DNA of 64,000 bases from Paenibacillus_V sp046244365. Lineage in GTDB: Bacteria; Bacillota; Bacilli; Paenibacillales; NBRC-103111. The stretch spans positions 2,232,001-2,296,000 of the forward strand of contig NZ_CP176395.1 of assembly GCF_046244365.1 (NCBI RefSeq), given 5' to 3'. The translations under genes and the position numbers were made by a program. Of this stretch, positions 60,999-64,000 are shown piece by piece; the first letter of the stretch is position 1; every line of letters begins with the position of its first letter. The notes beneath the pieces are model-generated. The model did no database searches. It was not told the DNA's origin and worked only from the letters and a program-made list of their open reading frames with translations.

Positions 60999-61925
60999 AT
61001 GAAAGCGATAGTATGCACAAAATACGGATCACCGGATGTTCTGGAGCTCAGAGAGGTAGCAAAATCCGCTCCCAAAGACAATGAAATCCTGATAAAAATT
61101 TATGCGACGACCGTAACATCAGGGGACTGCAGAGTTCGAGGGTTCAAGAGTCCTATCCTGTACTATATCCCGATGCGACTATTCTTAGGCATCAGAAAAC
61201 CAAGAAAACCTATTCTTGGGGTGGAGCTGGCCGGGGAAATCGAAGCGATAGGCAAAGATGTAAAGCGATTTAAGAAAGGCGACCAGATTTATGCATTGAA
61301 TGGAATGCGTTTCGGTGCCCATGCCGAGTACACCTGCCTCCCGGAAGACGGAGTAGTGGCCCTAAAACCGGCGAATGCGACCTATGAGGAAGCCGCAGCC
61401 ATTCCTTTTGGGGGAACTACGGCATTGCATTTTCTTAGAAAGGGAAACATCAGGAACGGACAAAACGTTCTTATTTATGGAGCTTCCGGAGCGGTGGGGA
61501 CTTCCGCGGTGCAGCTTGCCAAGCATTTTGGTGCGGAGGTTACCGGTGTATGCAGCAGCGCGAATTTGGAATTGGTGAAATCCCTGGGAGCCGCTAAAGT
61601 CATCGATTACACGAAAGAGGATTTCACGAGTAAAGCGGAGCGTTACGATATCATTTTCGATGCGGTAGGGAAAATCTCGAAATCCAATAGCAAGAAAGCA
61701 CTGGCGCCGAACGGGACATTCGTGACCGTTGAAGGGCAGGGGATTGCGAAGGAACGCTCGGAGGATTTAGTTTTCCTCAAAGAGCTTATGGAGACGGGAA
61801 AAATCATACCGGTCATCGATCGGCGCTATCCGCTGGAGCAAATTCCCGAAGCTCACCGATATGTGGAAAAGGGGCGCAAAAAGGGAAATGTAGTAATCAC
61901 GGTTAGATCAGATAACAAAATGTAG
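60999..61925 (+). CDS. NAD(P)-dependent alcohol dehydrogenase / quinone oxidoreductase (MDR family)
   Basis: I chose the ATG at 60999 after TGGAGGA; upstream in-frame codons lack an RBS. The 308-residue protein is a zinc-free medium-chain reductase: MKAIVCTKYGSPDVLELREV, GVELAGEIEAIGKDVKRFKKG, and the cofactor loop LIYGASGAVGTSAVQLAKHF. The structural and catalytic zinc Cys sets are missing, as in quinone oxidoreductases. It follows the MalT-like regulator by 110 bases. Confidence 0.9.
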   Translation: MKAIVCTKYGSPDVLELREVAKSAPKDNEILIKIYATTVTSGDCRVRGFKSPILYYIPMRLFLGIRKPRKPILGVELAGEIEAIGKDVKRFKKGDQIYALNGMRFGAHAEYTCLPEDGVVALKPANATYEEAAAIPFGGTTALHFLRKGNIRNGQNVLIYGASGAVGTSAVQLAKHFGAEVTGVCSSANLELVKSLGAAKVIDYTKEDFTSKAERYDIIFDAVGKISKSNSKKALAPNGTFVTVEGQGIAKERSEDLVFLKELMETGKIIPVIDRRYPLEQIPEAHRYVEKGRKKGNVVITVRSDNKM

Positions 61926-61950
61926 CAGCCCTCGGTTTCATAACAAAACG

Positions 61951-61973
61951 GCAGCCGATGAGGCTGCTTTTTT
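61951..61973 (+). terminator. Terminator after the dehydrogenase
   Basis: GCAGCC (61951-61956) pairs with GGCTGC (61962-61967), followed by T6. Confidence 0.88.
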
Positions 61974-62085
61974 ATTTGCCGAGTTGTTAACTTTAATTGT
62001 TAATGACCGTCCGAATAAAGCAATGGCGGTTTGCAAAAACTTTGTTCGATAACATCATACTTAGACTGACCGAGGAGGGATTATC

Positions 62086-62859
62086 ATTAAAAAAGTTATC
62101 GTTATTGCTGCACTTTTAGTCGCTGCAGGTTGTTCGAGTAATCATATTACAAAAAAGCAATCGACTCCCAATCAAACAAAGATTGTAACGCCATCCCCTA
62201 GTCCTGCTCAGCCGTCAAACTTAACGCAAGCATCATCCGTTTCTACAGCGGGCGATGGGAAAATTACGGCGAATCAAGTACCGATTGACGCTTCGAATTG
62301 GATGGAATGGTTCAAACGCATTAATGAAGGAAAAAATCCGGTGGATCCGTCTTTATTTCCGCAACTGCCAGTCAATCCGCAGCATCCGGTAACGCAACCG
62401 GCGAATCCGCAACAACCGGCTACTCAGCCGGCCAACCCGGCACAGACGGCCAAACCGCAGCAACCGGCCAACCCGCCACAGTCATCCAATTCGTCCCAAT
62501 ATGCGCAGCAAGTATTGGATCTGGTGAATCAAGAAAGATCGAAAGCAGGCTTAAAGCCGCTTAGTATGAGTAGCGGTCTTACGAAAGTAGCCATGGCCAA
62601 AGCGCAGGATATGTACAACAACAATTATTTCGATCATCAATCTCCGACTTACGGGTCCCCGTTCGATATGATGAAGTCATTCGGGATTACCTATAACTCG
62701 GCAGGAGAAAACATCGCCAAAGGCCAGTCGAGCCCGGCGGAAGTGATGAACCAATGGATGAACAGTCCTGGGCATCGCGCCAATATCCTGAATAGCAGCT
62801 TCACGCAAATTGGAATAGCTTATTATAACAGCGAGTGGGTTCAAGAATTCACGGGCTGA
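62086..62859 (+). CDS. CAP-domain (YkwD/SCP) lipoprotein, apparent ATT start
   Basis: The 257-residue reading starts at ATT 62086, six bases after AGGAGGG. It gives a perfect lipoprotein signal peptide (KKVIVIAALLVAAGC, Cys16). No ATG, GTG or TTG lies in this frame between the upstream stop (62062-62064) and the lipobox. The next ATG at 62302 would remove the signal and leave 185 residues. A Pro/Gln-rich linker (QPANPQQPATQPANP) leads to a C-terminal CAP domain (YAQQVLDLVNQERSKAGLKP, GENIAKGQSSPAEVMNQWMN, SPGHRANILN). Such proteins are common in Bacilli envelopes and spores. Either a rare ATT start or a one-base change from ATG explains it. Confidence 0.8.
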   Translation: MKKVIVIAALLVAAGCSSNHITKKQSTPNQTKIVTPSPSPAQPSNLTQASSVSTAGDGKITANQVPIDASNWMEWFKRINEGKNPVDPSLFPQLPVNPQHPVTQPANPQQPATQPANPAQTAKPQQPANPPQSSNSSQYAQQVLDLVNQERSKAGLKPLSMSSGLTKVAMAKAQDMYNNNYFDHQSPTYGSPFDMMKSFGITYNSAGENIAKGQSSPAEVMNQWMNSPGHRANILNSSFTQIGIAYYNSEWVQEFTG

Positions 62860-62867
62860 TGCAAAAT

Positions 62868-62902
62868 GCAAAAAACACGCCGCACATTCGCGTGTTTTTT
62901 GC
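62868..62902. terminator. Bidirectional terminator
   Basis: GCAAAAAACACGC (62868-62880) pairs with GCGTGTTTTTTGC (62890-62902). It lies between the convergent CAP and flavodoxin genes and carries its own A and T runs. Confidence 0.88.
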
Positions 62903-62912
62903 GTTCCTTTCT

Positions 62913-63355
62913 TTACTGCGTGAGTTCTTTAAACTTTTCAGAAAAAGCCTTTATTCTTTCCACGAAGATTCCTTTTAGTTGGTTGGAGCCTTCCTTTGGT
63001 GCAGCGTAAGCCTTATAGCCGCCAAACGATTCCATACAAATAGCTGCTTTTTTAAGATCGTCAGGAAAATTTTCATCCATGATTTCCTCCGTTTTCTTTG
63101 GCTTTTCGTTACAAATATAGTATCCCATCCTTTTTTTAACAACTCGGGTTGATTCTTTTTAATAAAGTCGCGAATCGGTTTGTATATTTTTCCGTCTTTA
63201 ACTCCGGCGCCTAAAATAATACGATCGAATTTCTCGATATCCGGCTTTTCTAAACCAATATTACAAACTGTGCAAGCTGGAAGCTCTTCCGATAATAATT
63301 TTGCACATTGCTCCGTTGCTCCTGATTTCGTAGCGTATAGAACGAGTATTGCCAC
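62913..63355 (-). pseudogene. Flavodoxin-domain protein (HemG/flavodoxin_5 type), frameshifted
   Basis: The first frame, from a GTG ending at 63355, reads AILVLYATKSGATEQCAKLL with the flavodoxin phosphate loop, then FDRIILGAGVKDGKIYKPIR. After LLKK it leaves the family sequence. A second frame (from about 63136 down to 62913) carries the rest: YYICNEKPKKTEEIMDENFP and KAAICMESFGGYKAYAAP. The switch is at seven A residues (63130-63136 on the plus strand as T7). One extra A, or a -1 slip there, would restore one protein of about 147 residues. It may be a pseudogene, a programmed frameshift or a sequencing error. Confidence 0.75.
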
Positions 63356-63484
63356 GGTTTCTCACTCTTTTCAGCTATAATTTTATACTGCTATATTTAG
63401 TCGAATGCTATCTTTAACGGTATTTGCCATGGTTAAATGAGGCGACATTGATCATCTAATCGAGAATCTTATATTTCTAATATC

Positions 63485-63504
63485 TTGATTAATGAGATAA
63501 TCAA
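63485..63504. promoter_or_regulatory. 20-base palindrome in the gap upstream of marR
   Basis: TTGATTA (63485-63491) and TAATCAA (63498-63504) are perfect inverted repeats around six bases. The 63356-63678 gap otherwise holds no gene. Confidence 0.4.
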
Positions 63505-63646
63505 CATTTTAATGAGAGAACAATTCTTTGTCAAGCAACCATGTTCTAAAGGGGAGTTTAACGCCGGACATAGGGATATGTGGCTGCCGGCTTCTCCAGC
63601 ATAAAGGAGTTGCATTCTCGAAATCATTCCGTTATATTGAACATAG

Positions 63647-63659
63647 TTAGATAATCTAA
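63647..63659 (+). promoter_or_regulatory. Candidate MarR operator
   Basis: TTAGAT-A-ATCTAA is a perfect 13-base palindrome 20 bases before the marR start, a typical autoregulatory position. Confidence 0.5.
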
Positions 63660-63678
63660 TTATTTACGAGGCGAGATC

Positions 63679-64000
63679 ATGAGCAGAAAAAACAACAAGG
63701 AGCATACGTCCGATCCATTGCCGAAGCTGGGCGTTAAGCCTTATTTGGAGCTTATGGACCAAACGGCTTCGGAAGAGACGGATCGCCAAGCTGCCCATCT
63801 GGGGTTATTGATGCTGTGGCTTGGAGATAACGTCTTGGATGCGATCGACCTGGATTTATCGCCGTTCGGCATTACGGAGAGCAAATTGGACTTGCTGCTG
63901 CTGCTTACGCTTCATGACGGCAGAGAACTTGTCACCCCGTCTTCGCTTGCAGACAGGCTGGGCATCAGGCGTGCTTCCGTTACGGCCTTATTGGATTGGC
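63679..64000 (+). CDS. MarR family transcriptional regulator (3' end beyond window)
   Basis: The 107 visible residues start MSRKNNKEHTSDPLPKLGVK at an ATG that follows GAGGCGAG. The winged-helix part is beginning: GITESKLDLLLLLTLHDG, then PSSLADRLGIRRASVTALLD as the recognition helix. This is the usual MarR order of dimerisation helix followed by winged helix. A palindrome lies just upstream. The ligand and targets are unknown. Confidence 0.8.
   Translation, partial: MSRKNNKEHTSDPLPKLGVKPYLELMDQTASEETDRQAAHLGLLMLWLGDNVLDAIDLDLSPFGITESKLDLLLLLTLHDGRELVTPSSLADRLGIRRASVTALLDW

Overview
The window looks like chromosome of an endospore-forming Paenibacillaceae bacterium (Paenibacillus/Cohnella type). 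The evidence is an alpha/beta-type small acid-soluble spore protein gene, the Bacilli order polA-mutM-ytaF-coaE followed by nrdR, a giant S-layer-homology surface protein, CUT1 sugar transporters without their own ATPase, and moderate-to-high GC with strong GGAGG ribosome binding sites. The genus is an inference; no 16S rRNA or other marker is present.

Layout. 1-7.1 kb: the 5' end of a chemotaxis receptor (minus strand), then a PhoP-box-controlled pstS, pstC-pstA-pstB-phoU phosphate operon that runs into an EAL-CBS-GGDEF c-di-GMP enzyme. 7.1-9.5 kb: a divergent TetR regulator/DHA2 drug exporter pair with duplicated operators. 9.5-10.3 kb: repeat-rich non-coding DNA. 10.3-18.2 kb: housekeeping genes (HAD hydrolase, polA, mutM, ytaF, coaE, lytic transglycosylase, sspA-like, nrdR, tRNA-Ala). 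18.2-19.3 kb: a repeat element carrying the 3' end of the tRNA, and a decayed ECF sigma/anti-sigma pair. 19.3-32.0 kb: a carbohydrate-use locus (two Gfo/Idh/MocA oxidoreductases, a sugar isomerase, a binding protein and two permeases, a Tat-exported beta-helix protein, a LacI regulator, an FAD oxidoreductase and an AraC regulator). 32.0-39.0 kb: accessory DNA with two more copies of the tRNA-end repeat, an ECF41 sigma factor facing its signature promoter, azoreductase, SnoaL-like proteins, a flavin reductase, ArsR-SRPBCC, TetR and SUMF1 genes. 39.1-40.0 kb: class I aldolase. 40.3-44.7 kb: four translationally coupled genes equivalent to SiaB-SiaC-SiaA-SiaD. 45.2-55.4 kb: one 3381-residue secreted SLH protein. 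55.4-64 kb: degenerate repeats, a DrrAB-type ABC exporter, a MalT-like LuxR regulator with an alcohol dehydrogenase, a CAP-domain lipoprotein that appears to start at ATT, a frameshifted flavodoxin and a partial MarR regulator.

The strongest candidate for an under-described system is the Sia-type partner-switch operon. Its output enzyme here is a GGDEF plus HD-GYP fusion rather than a plain diguanylate cyclase, and a giant SLH-anchored surface protein follows directly. This resembles, in a Gram-positive cell, the Pseudomonas SiaABCD control of aggregation through c-di-GMP. The second is a dispersed repeat (about 220-245 bp; three copies, one partial) that ends with the 3' end of tRNA-Ala fused to a long terminator hairpin. 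Its pairing is kept between copies by compensating changes, which suggests a structured RNA or a tRNA-targeting satellite element.
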